Source: Scolanthus callimorphus
Lineage: Eukaryota; Cnidaria; Anthozoa; Actiniaria; Edwardsiidae
Assembly (NCBI GenBank): GCA_033964015.1
Contig: CM066923.1
Coordinates: 3,458,978 to 3,522,977, forward strand
Length of the DNA: 64,000 bases
Direction of reading: 5' to 3'
Below the pieces are notes generated by a model. The model had not been told where the DNA came from and did not search any database. It saw nothing but the letters and a program-made list of their open reading frames with translations. Positions 25,101 through 35,009 of this stretch are shown piece after piece; position 1 is the first letter of the stretch; every line of letters starts with the position of its first letter. Made by a program: the position numbers and the translations under genes.

Positions 25101-25600
25101 TTTTTGCGCTGAAACCCTATGGGCCCCTTTGTTTCAGAGCTTAATAAAGCATTAAAGCACAAGTACAACAATTCTTATCAATTACAACTGACTCTGAAGA
25201 TGTTCTATACCTGGAAATCCATCACCACAGTATCTCAGATCGCAGAGAGGAGCCGCTTGAAGTCGATAAACATAAAAACCTGAGCAGTTCTGAACGGACA
25301 CTTTCCGCCGCCAAGTGCAGTTATCCTTGTTGAACCACGTAAAACAAACAGTTCTATTGACTATTCCATCTCGTATTGTAGGGTGACCCCCTCGCAACCA
25401 ACCAGGGGAGTGACCCCCGCATCGAAACCTCGTCACGACTTTGTCCGGCATTTTAGTCCCGGCAGACCCGGTAATTCTATACCAGGAAACTTTGAATGAG
25501 TGTTTATCGCATTCCTTTTTGCCATTGCTAATTAGTCTGAAGTCATAAAACTGTGAACGAGTTGCGCTATTGAGCAGTTTGTAATTCGAACAAGGAGATT
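12984..25600 (-). CDS. ZP-B: D8C-CUB-CUB-ZP membrane protein gene, 11 exons seen, 5' end missing
   Basis: Exons in transcript order: 25211-25600, 24190-24427, 23812-23939, 19527-19553, 19076-19429, 18498-18587, 18356-18409, 16959-17339, 15772-15997, 13588-13877, 12984-13150. All junctions keep frame: phase 1 except 24190/23939 and 15772/13877, both phase 2. They encode 780 complete residues plus part of one codon. Module order: an eight-cysteine D8C domain as in uromodulin and GP2, a CUB domain over two exons, a second CUB-like domain, a short Cys module, a Pro/Thr linker, a ZP domain, an RRLKR cleavage site, a TM helix and a tail. The signal peptide exon was not found. Probably a mucosal or matrix glycoprotein that polymerises through its ZP domain and binds ligands with its D8C and CUB modules; function is inferred from these families. 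Confidence 0.82.
13588..13877 (-). CDS. ZP-B exon: ZP-C domain and RRLKR site
   Basis: Begins after CTCTCTTTAG and encodes CGRDEALQYKYDHTSNTQRF, then FYFATFDHDTIHLHCKVLVC ... TRCEKGC, the ZP-C pattern. GRRLKRAQ is a furin-type site in the place where ZP-A has RRRR. Donor AATAG|GTAGGG. Confidence 0.9.
13981..14245. mobile_element. Foldback element, GCTAACGGTGTTTACATC family, copy 1
   Basis: The left arm TAGACCAAACCGGCTAACGG continues to TTTACATCTTGTTGCCACC. The right arm is its complement, ending CGTTAGCCGATTTGGTCTA. The inner arms carry CACCCAAAGGAATCATCAC. It lies in the ZP-B intron after 13877; a second copy is at 44871-45088. Confidence 0.72.
14843..14945. repeat. Inverted repeat of about 100 bp
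   Basis: GCATGATAGTGAGATTTG at the left is mirrored by CAAATCTCACTATCATGC at the right, around a GCTTCGCTTCGGC core. It lies in a ZP-B intron. Confidence 0.6.
15050..15190. repeat. Degenerate ATC trinucleotide tract
   Basis: CATCATCATGGCGATAGCCA and neighbouring ATC-rich sequence form a low-complexity block in an intron of ZP-B. Confidence 0.5.
15772..15997 (-). CDS. ZP-B exon: central ZP segment
   Basis: After TTGTCTTTCAG it encodes VAGYGNFTYRMQMFKSSKY, then MYLQLAVTSNDSHLVLFVDTC, and ends EEGG|GTGAGA with two bases left over. It is collinear with ZP-A exon 5. Confidence 0.88.
16204..16390. mobile_element. Foldback element, CCTCGGCTTGGGCG family, copy 2
   Basis: TTTTCGGCTTGGGCGTAATG at the left and AACACCCAAGCCGAGC at the right, with the same TTTCAGATCACGTGCCATTC arm as the copy at 12573-12760 but more diverged. 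It lies in a ZP-B intron. Confidence 0.65.
16570..16767. mobile_element. Foldback element, CCCAGAGCTCCCCGGCTCGT family, copy 2
   Basis: The ends ATTCTCGTACCCAGAGCTCC and GGAGCTCTGGGTAAGAGAAT are inverted repeats. The core is similar to the copy at 6565-6783. It lies in the ZP-B intron between 16959 and 15997. Confidence 0.72.
16959..17339 (-). CDS. ZP-B exon: ZP-N domain
   Basis: The acceptor TCATCTTTAG precedes VKHDPFHVTCTRDAMEVLLD and continues to ITRDHQAVFAFTCQY and EFSPAEAFVATKG, ending GGAG|GTATTT. It has four cysteines, as in ZP-N. It equals ZP-A exons 3 and 4 fused. The frame stays open beyond the donor, but ZP-A uses a donor at the same residue. Confidence 0.88.
17961..18090. mobile_element. 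130-bp inverted-repeat element with TTAA on both sides
   Basis: TTAAAGGCCCATCACCAACC at the left is mirrored at the right by GGTTGGCGATGGGCCTTTAA, so the element is bounded by TTAA twice. TTAA duplications are typical of piggyBac, but the TIR does not start with CCC as usual, so the superfamily is only a suggestion. Confidence 0.6.
18138..18205 (+). repeat. tRNA-like SINE head
   Basis: GTGGTTAGGGCGCCGGCCTC is a tRNA D-arm followed by an anticodon-stem-like CCGGCCTCGCAATCCGG and a weak T-arm (GAGTTTGAGCC). The T loop departs from TTCGA, so a working tRNA is unlikely. A tRNA-derived SINE in a ZP-B intron is the best reading. Confidence 0.5.
18356..18409 (-). CDS. ZP-B exon: Pro/Thr linker
   Basis: Encodes DIIPTTTPTPPPPKKTTT between AACCAG and ACAG|GTTAGA. 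The composition and position before ZP-N match the linker exon of ZP-A at 8459-8518. Probably an O-glycosylated stalk. Confidence 0.7.
18498..18587 (-). CDS. ZP-B exon: short cysteine module
   Basis: A 90-base exon after TTTATTTCAG encodes DPKDCPGADASSCKFKDIKP, then GFNRFGKVWY, and ends TAC G|GTAAGTG. The phases match both neighbours. I do not recognise the fold; two cysteines suggest one internal disulphide. Confidence 0.7.
19076..19429 (-). CDS. ZP-B exon: CUB-like domain 2
   Basis: The acceptor ATTTTAG precedes GGCSGNTHVGGEMGFIGHAG, then RRCMWTVDVPEGKRVLFKFH, a CUB-like core with Cys-Gly start, C.W.V and a beta-rich body. It ends WRHKSYLPGFLLEYRAI before G|GTGAGT. Additional cysteines (PFCDE, AYCSC) suggest a divergent CUB. 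Open throughout. Confidence 0.75.
19527..19553 (-). CDS. ZP-B microexon, 27 bases
   Basis: A very small exon between CTATCATAG and GTAAGC that encodes about nine residues, (R)VLLDAGNV(G). It joins 23812 and 19429 with matching phase 1 on both sides; without it these two exons would still join in frame, so it may be optional. It acts as a linker between the CUB modules. Confidence 0.65.
19669..22051. mobile_element. 2.38-kb element with ~383-bp terminal inverted repeats
   Basis: The left arm 19669-20051 (starting CAGTCTACCCTTTGTGCGCA) and the right arm 21669-22051 (ending in its complement) match closely base for base over their whole length. The 1.6 kb between them has no transposase I can recognise. 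It sits in the large ZP-B intron between the CUB1 exons and the microexon. No clear target duplication was seen at the ends. The class is unknown. Confidence 0.75.
22213..22262. repeat. Perfect 50-bp palindrome
   Basis: GTGACATATTTTCCATATCC and onward reads identically on both strands with no spacer; the centre is ACTAGT (22235-22240). Confidence 0.85.
23361..23542. mobile_element. 182-bp foldback element, AGAGCAGATTTCGTATGAC ends
   Basis: AGAGCAGATTTCGTATGACT and AGTCATACGAAATCTGCTCT form the ends, with arms continuing to GTGAAAAGT. The core is rich in CGGTACGG/CGCGG. A solo end occurs near 15500. It lies in a ZP-B intron. Confidence 0.7.
23812..23939 (-). CDS. ZP-B exon: second part of CUB domain 1
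   Basis: The acceptor TTTTTTTGCCATTCAG precedes YSHCGKGEISLFSSGTAMLI, then TFRSG ... SSGFSLKYKSV, matching the end of a CUB domain. The one base at its start completes the codon left by 24190. An upstream stretch is also open in this frame but lies before the strong acceptor, so I exclude it. Confidence 0.82.
24190..24427 (-). CDS. ZP-B exon: first part of CUB domain 1
   Basis: Begins after CAATTTCAG and encodes APPLSCVPGNTSFDVDGTIP, then EIKSPGHPGPYPHNQHCSWLIKVP, the classical N-terminal CUB signature (G.I.SP..P..Y....C.W.I), and LTGEDNLTIADGD. Donor GCAAA|GTAAGT leaves two bases. Confidence 0.85.
24815..25160. repeat. Dispersed repeat, copy 1 (GTGTCAGCCACTCCTTTG)
   Basis: Shared with 26675-27090 (same strand) and 40196-40432 (opposite strand). 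All have TCAGCCACTCCTTTGTTA, a TCTAAAAACA segment and AAATTCAATC followed by CAGCCGATGGAAAT. Family unknown. Confidence 0.6.
25211..25600 (-). CDS. ZP-B exon: D8C (eight-cysteine) domain
   Basis: The acceptor TATCTCCTGTACAG is followed by ESPCSNYKLL. Eight cysteines lie in SPC, KEC, FRCGG, TVC, DNC, QNC, PLC and RYCG. The signature segments VSWYRITGSAGTKMP, GWLRGGHP and GFYVYRLQAAPLC match the D8C domain of uromodulin, GP2 and related proteins. The entry phase is 1, so at least one upstream exon is missing. Donor CCAG|GTATAG. A further in-frame AG upstream is possible, but this one has the better pyrimidine tract. Confidence 0.82.
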
Positions 25601-27780
25601 CTGTACAGGAGATAAAATACACCAACGGCTTAGAGTGACATATTTATGAAAGCGACGTTTGGACCCGCATGTCCCGGATTTAGAATTGTAGCGTTCGATA
25701 TTTATTAGAAATATAATGACGTCATATTCACTAGCATTTCTATATAGCACTCGCTGATCACGTGACTCTCTCTCTCGTTATATGAAGTTTCGATAGCGAA
25801 TATGGAACATTCAGCTTTTTGTCAATGACGCGCCCAGACGGTAGGATAGCCCATTTTAGGAGGAACACTTAGCAGATCGGCAAAAAAGGAAAATTTAACA
25901 AATATCTCGATGATAATGCTCATACACGAATGTAGTACTTTAATGCTGGAAATACTCACTCTTCTTATCATAAAGATAAGAACAAATCAACAAAAAAAGG
26001 TTCTCATAAACACTGCTTTCTGTTCAGTGATAAGCAAAGGCATTTTATCCGACAATTATATCACATTTTGTCAAGCTTTCCCCGAACATCCTACGGCGAG
26101 CATCACATTATAAACCATATAGAAATCTGCGTTTTATTTCTTAAAAAAGCAATACCAAACTTTATGTCGTCGTATTAATTGCCTGCGCAGTGTATCCCGC
26201 TACGTCGATATAATAAGGTTTTTGGCTTAGCTGTCTATGAGGGCATAATAACCGGGTCATTGCCTTTATATCTCTTGGCGTGGTTGGCTGATGTTTACTA
26301 CCCACAGGGATGTTTACATTACCAAGATACTGAGAGGAAAGCCCTTTTATTATCACAGCCGTGCAGTCGCAACTTCAAGTGTCGCTACCCTAACAGACTG
26401 ATAATCATACGCCTCGAGGCAACATGACCGCCGTTGATCGCATAAATATAGATCTTGTTTGCGGCATATTTTTAAAATGCCTGATCTCATTTACCAGATG
26501 TTTCTGCCTAACACATTGTGAGAATGTCACTGAGTGAATTTCAGTGACTGAAGTTGATTTTTAAATGCGTTTTTATACAATGTTTGAGTTTTAGCCTCAA
26601 CTCCGTCAAGACTCACAAATATTTCCATCATGCTGTTTATGGCTTCCTAATTAGTCAAATGCCAAAGTCCTTTAATAGAAGGGTCTGTGTCAGCCACTCC
26701 TTTGTTACTGTAGAAACGTGCAGAAACCTCTAAATCAACATCTAAAAACAAAGTTTCAGAGTGAATTTACCAAATTTAATCAAGAACATTGCTCTTTATA
26801 CTCTAAATCAGCCTATGGAAATAGGTACTTGGTATGGTGTCAAAATGGCGGCTAACACAGCCTCTTTAAAGATGCCTAGATGCCTGTTTTCCTTATGATT
26901 TTAGAAGAAAAATTACGTGTAGAAATCTTGAAATAAATATCTACATACAAAGTCATTGTATGCTTGGTTTACTGAATTCAATCAAACATATCGCACTACA
27001 TTCCCTAAATCAGCCGATGGAAATGGATGCTTTGTCTGTCTCGGTGAGTTGCTAGGCTGATAAAATGGCAGCTGACTGCTTTTTAACATAATAATCCCAT
27101 TCAGAGCACTGACTCAGTCATGTACATTGCAAAACACGCCAATCTGTCAGTGAAATGTTTGGTGCAAATGAAAGCCACGTGAAAAGGAGTACGTGACTTG
27201 TTTGTACACCATCATAGATGGACCGAGGGCGTGCCAGCTACCAAACCCGACAGAAGACACGGCTTGGCCTTTTAGCCTATACTGACATTTCATCTTGGAT
27301 GCAACAAGAAACAATGATCATAGATGGTCTGGTAAACCTTTATGAACCCCTCCTCTTCGAGTCACGATCCCTAAAAGGACGCATTTCAGTGGGATGGCTA
27401 TAATTGCCAAAATGTATGTACGTGTATGTACGTGACCCTGTCTTATAATCTAGCCAAAACTATTATTCAGGTCTACGTGGCCCTGTCTCTGCCTCGTCCC
27501 GAGGAGTCTCTATTTAGTAGAGGAGCAGAGAGAGGTCTCCACAGCGCGAAACCTGGCGAGTGAGCTCTGGTAGCGAGTGCGTAATGAATCTAGGGAATGG
27601 TTCGTTGACGCAAAGGATTATAATCTCCAAAACCATTCCTCAGGTCAAGACCTTTTATCTCTTTCATATATCTTCGCATGCCCGTAATGCAAGAGATCGT
27701 CTAATTGACGATTCATGTGGCATGTGTGTACCTAGAGCTCCCCTAGGATGATTCCCATGCTAGGGTTCTGCTATAGCTAG
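25601..27780. other. Region upstream of the D8C exon, no gene recognised
   Basis: The missing 5' exon(s) of ZP-B should lie here or further right on the minus strand. I looked for an ATG followed by a hydrophobic leader and a phase 1 donor and found no convincing one. Apart from the dispersed repeats at 26675-27090 nothing stands out. Confidence 0.4.
26675..27090. repeat. Dispersed repeat, two partial copies (GTGTCAGCCACTCCTTTG)
   Basis: The block GTGTCAGCCACTCCTTTGTT through CAGCCTATGGAAATAGG is followed by a second, more decayed half copy ending near GCAGCTGACTGC. Confidence 0.55.
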
Positions 27781-29830
27781 CCCTCCTTGGATAATATATA
27801 GATTTAGGCACTGCCTAAAAGCGAAGCTCCGAATGAAGAAACGAGTGACAAGATTTAGGCACTGCCTAAAAGCGAAGCTCCGAATAAGCCCCGAGTGACC
27901 ATGAAATGGAATCCTCTTCTTTTCACCACTTACACAGCATCCTACCAAGGTAGAGACAAGGACAAGCATACACGTCTCTGATACGATAATTAGCATGATT
28001 TCCCATGCCCTCCTTGGATAATATATAGATTTAGGCACTGCCTAAAAGCGGAGCTCCGAATGAAGAAACGAGTGACTATGAAATCGAACCCTCTTCTCTT
28101 CACCACTTACACAGCATACTACCAAGGTAGAGGAGACAAGGACAAGCATACACGTCTCTGATACGATAATTAGCATGATTTCCCATGCCCTCCTTGGATA
28201 ATATATAGATTTAGGCACTGCCTAAAAGCGAAGCTCCGAATGAAGCCCCGAGTGACTATGAAATCGAACCCTCTTCTCTTCACCACTTACACAGCATCCT
28301 ACCAAGGTAGAGGAGACAATGACAAGCATACACGTCTCTGATACGATAATTAGCATGATTTCCCATGCTAGGGACCTGCCCTCCTTGGATAATATATAGA
28401 TTTAGGCACTGACTAAAAGCGGAGCTCCGAATGAAGCCCCGAGTGACCATGAAATCGAACCCTCTTCTCTTCACCACTTACACAGCATCCTACCAAGGTA
28501 GAGGAGACAAGGACAAGCATACACGTCTCTGATACGATAATTAGCATGATTTCCCATGCTAGGGCCCTGCCCTCCTTGGATAATATATAGATTTAGGCAC
28601 TGCCTAAAAGTGAAGCCCCGAATGAAGCCCCGAGTGACCATGAAATCGAACCCTCTTCTCTTCACCACTTACACAGCATCCTACCAAGGTAGAGGAGACA
28701 AGGACAAGCATACACGTCTCTGATACGATAATTAGCATGATTTCCCATGCTAGGGCCCTACCCTCCTTGGATAATATATAGATTTAGGCACTGCCTAAAA
28801 GTGAAGCTCCGAATGAAGCCCCGAGTGACCATGAAATCGAACCCTCTTCACCACTAACACAGCATCCTACCAAGGTAGAGGAGACAAGGACAAGCATACA
28901 CGTCTCTGATACGATAATTAGCATGATTTCCCATGCCCTCCTTGGATAATATATAGATTTAGGCACTGCCTAAAAGCGAAGCTCCGAATGAAGCCCCGAG
29001 TGACTATGAAATCGAACCCTCTTCTCTTCACCACTTACACAGCATCCTACCAAGGTAGAGGAGACAAGGACAAGCATGCACGTCTCTGATACGATAATTA
29101 GCATGATTTCCCATGCTAGGGCCCTGCCCTCTTTGGATAATATATAGATTTAGGCACTGCCTAAAAGCGAAGCTCCGAATGAAGCCCCGAGTGACCATGA
29201 AATCGAATCCTCTTCTCTTCACCACTAACACACCATCCTACCAAGGTAGAGGAGACAAGGACAAGCATGCACGTCTCTGATACGATAATTAGCATGATTT
29301 CCCATGCTAGGGCCCTGCCCTCCTTGGATAATATATAGATTTAGGCACTGCCTAAAAGCAAAGCTCCGAATGAAGCCCCGAGTGACCATGAAATCGAACC
29401 CTCTTCACCACTAACACAGCATCCTACCAAGGTAGAGGAGACAATGACAAGCATACACGTCTCTGATACGATAATTAGCATGATTTTCCATGCTATGCTA
29501 TAGGGACCTGCCCTCCTTGGATAATATATAGATTTAGGCACTGACTAAAAGCGAAGCCCCGAATGAAGCCCCGAGTGACCATGAAATCGAACCCTCTTCA
29601 CCACTAACACAGCATCCTACCAAGGTAGAGGAGACAATGACAAGCATACACGTCTCTGATACGATAATTAGCATGATTTCCCATGCTAGGGACCTGCCCT
29701 CCTTGGATAATATATAGATTTAGGCACTGAGTGACCATGAAATCGAACCCTCTTCACCACTTACACAGCATCCTACCAAGGTTGAGGAGACAAGGACAAG
29801 CATACACGTCTTTGGCGCTCGCCCACATGG
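27781..29830. repeat. Satellite array, about 11 units of ~190 bp
   Basis: CCCTCCTTGGATAATATATA recurs at 27781, 28008, 28188, 28379, 28570, 28761, 28936, 29127, 29318, 29511 and 29697. Most spacings are 175-193 bases; the first is 227 because of an internal duplication. Each unit contains the palindrome TTTAGGCACTGCCTAAA (one C-to-A variant in two units) and ends near TTTCCCATGCTAGGGCC. The units are very alike, so the array is young. A related single segment in inverted order is at 43728-43766. Confidence 0.92.
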
Positions 29831-32323
29831 ACACGCAAAGTGATACGATAGTTTAGCACTAAGTGGAGGAATTACTATATAATCAAGGAGGGTTTTGCTA
29901 TAATACAACAGATAGGTATTGCTTAGCCGAAAAGCAAATATAATTCAAGGACTTCACTACCAATCTACCCAATAAGCTGGATTCATTCCCACGCTTCTTG
30001 TAGACCTACATTGTCTAAAGTAACATAGTAGTAGGCCCCATGCATGTGTTTCCTTGTTGTGCTAAAAAGGTCAAGTATTGACCATTAGAAGACTAAAGAA
30101 GATTCAAGAACTTTAAGTTGTACAGTGCTTCCTGGGGTTCTATCCCTAAATGTAGCTTAAGTAAGCTCACTAAAGACATGGGAGAGCAACGAAGGAAAAT
30201 GACTTAATCACTTTCAAATTCCGGCTAGAATATATTGGACAACGCCCCTATGACTATGTACTATAATAACTAGAAATGGAAAACTAGCGAAATGGTTTCG
30301 CAAGCAAACTTTTGTACATTGAACAACTTCGGTAATTTCAGCGCCCTATAGACTGTATCGTTATTTAACGTTTTAGGTAATGAAAACCCTTAATTGTTTA
30401 CCCAAGATAAATGCTCAAAGTTTTTTGCGAGTTGATAGATCATTTTCAAGTATAATAACGATAGCGTGACTCGGCGGACAAACCACGCACGGCGGCCATT
30501 ACTGATAATAGAGCCTTTCTACACTAATTAAAATAACACCTTTACATTCGCTAACTGATACATTCCTTGATGAATTTGCTCATCATTTTACAGAATGGAA
30601 ACAATTAAGATTCTTTGCGAGTAATTCAAGGGATTACCAAACGATCTGCCGAGAACTGACAGTAGGGTTGTCCAATGCTATTTGCTCAATTAGTAAGACC
30701 CTTAAAACATAATATTCTACTCACGGGAATTTAAGACACCTAGAAACAACTTCTTAATAGATAAAGATTATAAACAAGCTCGTAAAATAGCAAGAATCTC
30801 ATAATCATTCCTTTATGAGCCTAACAGACTTGCAATAAAGAACAGTTAACCAAAACAACATAATTAAGTCGCATTTCCTGATCTATTAGTTAGTATTAAC
30901 ATCATAGGAGGTATTTAATCTTGTTACCAAGGACCGTGAGTTTCCATGTAGTTTTCTCTGCTTGCTTCAAGTTATCGAAATTATATTTTGACGAGGGTGC
31001 AAATTGGAAGCGACATATGCATGGAGAATTCAAATTTATGTTTCAGTACACAATGCATACCTACATCTTGATGAAGCTTGTAATAATCACTCGATATTCT
31101 ATTATTATTCCCTACCTGTTGGCCGAGGAGAGGCTGTTTGACTCAAGCAGCATGGTACTATCAGAGTCCAAGAAACTAGGGCTAGATACATGGACATATT
31201 ACTAGGCGAGGCCGCGCTAGATTCATCAGAACCGAACGAGTCAGCTCAGCTCGACTGAACACTTTGTTCCTAGTGGTCGCTGTGTGTTATGTAAAATCGC
31301 AGAGGTCACTCACTTCGATATCATATGCAGATTGCTTGACAATGGAAAAGTTAAACTAAAGAACTCATCGCATAGCGGGACCCAACGGTTTCCGGAAGTT
31401 TGATTTTTTTGGAAGGTAACTGCTCTTGGAATGGTGAATTTTCTCGGTGCTCGAAAACCTCGTAAATTTCGCAGTAAATCCAGCAGAACGATTCAGCCAG
31501 CTCGAAGAGACTTCACCCGATTTGCAGCATGCTGTTTAGCGCCGAAAAGCATTGTTTGCCTTACTTAATCAAACATAAATTCATGCAAGCTTAACATTTT
31601 CAAGAGCTCTGTCAATCAGGTCGTCGCTCAAGCGGAATTAGTCACGCTCGTGAGAAATCGCTATGTAAACTACTCAAAAATCCACTAAACCAACCCTCAT
31701 TGGACTTTCTTTAATGATTTCCAGAAGGCAGAAAGCTAGATATAGCGAATGAGACTAGTCGTGTTTACTGTTTCTTTGTTCCCGACTGGGTGCCTCGTAC
31801 ACAAAGTGTACCCCGTTGATATTGTTGAAATTTTAATCAAAACATGCGGCCGCGTTCCAGGTCTGATCCCCGCGGGCCGATGGGTTATGTATAAGTATCG
31901 CTTTCTACTTAGTTGTGTGAACTTGATGAAACGTTCAAATTCTGTAGGAGGGAACTTACATGGCATGGCATACCCACAGGTTCAGCACTTCTTCAAAAAG
32001 CCAATCGAATTGAATTTGGGTGTCTGTAATGGTGTATCTGACTCCGCAAAAGTACATCTTTTTTTTCATTCATTCAAAGATTTCGGCGTTCAAAATGATA
32101 AACGATTATTGAGTATTATACTGTTACGATCACGACATGCTTCATGGTCTTGCACTCGGCTATAGATAGTCTTCGTGAACTTAATATCTAAAGGTAACAA
32201 AGAACAGGGCAATAATTTGCATCCTCCACTTGAGTCAAATACAGTACATCAACGGCTGTATAGCTGCTAGTGAGCTCAAGTGCAGAAATGTCGTGGATGG
32301 AGGAACAAACCCTTAAGATCTTT
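29831..32323. other. AT-rich stretch without a recognised gene
   Basis: Both strands were read; short open frames near 30921-31205 and 31736-32165 show no family motif, codon signature or splice context that I trust. Confidence 0.4.
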
Positions 32324-34005
32324 TAGTAGGGTCTGTTAGGGTAAAAAAACCTTCGGATCGTGCACTTTTGCGTACAGGCACCAAACTTGGCACAAATGTT
32401 CCTTGGGTGATACCAAACAATTTTAGAGGGGGGTGCCACAAATGTTCGCCCTAGGGGGGGAGAGGAGGGGCATTTTGTCCAAATTAGACACAAGGGATCT
32501 TTTGGGGGCTGCAAAGACCGTACTGGCACCAAACTTGTCACAAATGTTCCTTGGATGATATCAAACAGTTTAAGAGGGGGGTTCCACAAATGTTCGCCCT
32601 AGGGGAGGGGAGGGGTATTTTGTCCAAATTAGACATGAGGGATCTTTTGGGGGCTGCAAAGACCGTACAGGCACCAAAATTGGCACAAATGTTCCTTGGG
32701 TGATACCAAACAGTTTTAGAGGGGATCGCCACAAATGTTCGCCTTAGGGGGGAGAGGAGGGGCATTTTGTCCAAATTAGACATGAGGGATCTTTTGGGGG
32801 CTGCAAAGACCGTACAGGCAGCAAACATGGCACAAAAGTTCCTTGGGTGATACCAAGAGGTGATACCAAACAGTTTTAGAGGGGAGTGCCACAAATGTTC
32901 GCCCTAGGGGGAGGAGAGGGCATTTTGTCCAAATTAGACATGAGGGATCTTTGGGGGCTGCAAAGACCGTACAGGCACCAAACTTGGCACAAATGTTCCT
33001 TTGGTAATACCAAACAGTTTAAGAGGGGGATATGGGTGCCACACATGTTCGCCCTAGGGGGAGGGAGGGGCATTTTGTCCAAATTAGACATGAGGGATCT
33101 TTTAGGGGCTGCAAAGACCGTACAGGCACCAAACTTGGCACAAATGTTCCTTTGGACTTCAACCGGCTTCAAGAGTGTGTTCGAGCTACTGAAGTGAGGT
33201 TGCAAAGGCAAATGCACCAGCGGGCGCTGCAAGTGCGACAAGTCCAACCTCCCATACACAGAACTGTGCACCTGTTCAATCTCAAGGCAATTTATGCACT
33301 AGGTCTGGTGCTTTTGGACTCAACCCCTTTTAATGGAAATTTTGCTCCTCTCCCTCTTTGGCAAACTTTTTGTGTCGGAACTTGTTTGGGTTTCAGGCCA
33401 ATAAGGATTTGTAGCAAAAGACCCTATGGCTAATTTGGGCAAAATTCCCATTCCCCTCCCCCTCTAGGGCGAACATTTGTGGCGTCCCCTCTGAAACAGT
33501 TTGGTATCACCAAAGAAAGGCATGTGTGCCAAGTTTGGTGCTGTACGGTCTTGCGGCTCCCAAGGCCCCAATGCTAATTCGGAAAAATGTCCCTCCCCAT
33601 CCCCCTTGGGCGGACATTTGTGACACCCCCCTCTTAATCTGCTTGGTGTCATCCAAGGAACATTTGTGCCAAGTTTGGTGCCTGTACGGTCTTTGCAGCC
33701 CCAAAATGATCCCTCATTTTTAATTTGGACAAAATGCCCCCTCCCCTCCCCTAGGGCGAACATTTGTGGCACCCCCTCTAAATCTGTTTGGTATCACCCA
33801 AGGAACACTTGTGCCAAGTTTGGTGCCTGTACGGTCTTTGCAGTCCCAAAAAGATCCCTCATTTTTAATTTGGACAAAATGCCCCTCCCCTCCCCTAGGG
33901 CGAACATTTGTGGCACCCTCTCTAAATCTGTTTGGTATCACCCAAGGAACACGTTTGGTGCCTGTACGCAAAAGTGCACGATAAAATCGCTAACAGACCC
34001 TACTA
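32324..34005. mobile_element. 1.68-kb palindromic element built of ~148-bp repeats in two opposing arrays
   Basis: The ends TAGTAGGGTCTGTTAG and CTAACAGACCCTACTA are inverted repeats. From about 32370 to 33160 the unit containing CCAAACTTGGCACAAATGTT repeats six times in plus orientation. From about 33465 to 33975 the same unit repeats about four times in reverse. Between them is a 300-base single-copy core. TA on both sides may be the target duplication. There is no transposase, so it is a non-autonomous element with expanded subterminal repeats. Confidence 0.8.
33155..33460 (+). other. Single-copy core of the palindromic element
   Basis: About 300 bases unlike the flanking repeats. One plus frame reads DFNRLQECVRATEVRLQRQM and onward without a stop, rich in Arg and Gln. 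This may be a captured host fragment or chance; I recognise no family. Confidence 0.3.
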
Positions 34006-34235
34006 TTTGACTTTTATTGGTTTAATGTTAAAAGTTAAACGGGGATAAACTAGTGCACTTTGACGCGGTGACTGCATCAATGTCAAACCCTCTATTGCAT
34101 CAAGACTATGTGTACAGGGATAAACAAGTGCACTTTGGCATAGTGGCTACATATAATGTCAAACCCTCTTTTGTGCGCCAAGACTGCACTGTAAGTTCCC
34201 TCCTGCCATGCCATGTAAGTTCCCTAACAGAACAG

Positions 34236-34391
34236 CAGGGGCGTAGCTAGGGGGTCCTGGGGTGCCTGTAACCCCACTTTTTAGAAGAAAAATACAGTAA
34301 ACATTAAGAAAAAAATCGGTAAGCTGGAAAACGGCACCATACATTTGTACAGATGTGATCCTCCCTTTCTCAAATCCTGGCTACGCCCCTG
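34236..34391. mobile_element. 156-bp element with CAGGGGCGTAGC ends
   Basis: CAGGGGCGTAGCTAGG and CCTGGCTACGCCCCTG are terminal inverted repeats, the same family as the element at 2607-2796. No coding capacity. Confidence 0.75.
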
Positions 34392-34971
34392 AACAGAGAT
34401 AAACTAGTGCCTTGAGCTCACTCGCTTCTTGGACGCATCGGTTAAGAAATTACGACATTCGCGATATTTAAGGTGGCTCATGCCTGACAATCTTTTACAA
34501 AAAGATGAAGAGTATCTATGTTTACAAGAATAGAACAAGGACACCAGTAAATGCACAGTATCTTCCGAAAGGAACTGCGAGGATGCCGAGGCACGATACT
34601 TCGTCATTACCCCCTGCCAGATTCAGGCTTTGTATTCTGAGTGCATTTAGGAAAATACACTATACATTACTGTCTTTTCTCCTACACAACCTTTGGGACT
34701 TCCTTTGTATTTCTATCTCCATTTCAAGATTTCTTCAGATGCTCAAAGAAGGAATTGGTTTGTTTATTCATAAAGATGGATACGTGAATCAAGAGCATTG
34801 TTTTTAGTCGAATGCATTTGTTAAAAAATCTATGTAAATGACAGAAATTGACTAAACTGATAGCGGATTTGCCTTTTGTTCGTCCATAGAATTAGACTTC
34901 CTGCGAAAATAATCACGAGTCATGCCGAGATAATAAAGGGCCAGACAAGGGAACCGGCTATTAATTTGTCT

Positions 34972-34972
<1 letters not shown>

Positions 34973-35009
<37 letters not shown>
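34973..35009. repeat. (AAT)n microsatellite
   Basis: About twelve uninterrupted AAT/TAA triplets. Confidence 0.9.

Noticed and set aside
27781..29830. CRISPR-like repeat array
   Set aside because: Whole ~190-base units are repeated with no variable spacers, in a eukaryotic genome. It is a satellite.
31736..32165. 138-residue plus-strand ORF with a hydrophobic start (and its minus-strand shadow)
   Set aside because: After the first residues there is no domain or supporting splice site. The AT-rich region offers such frames by chance.
32323..34010. Several frames of 65-133 residues
   Set aside because: They are translations of the ~148-bp repeat units on both strands. Only the 33155-33460 core is kept as a doubtful item.
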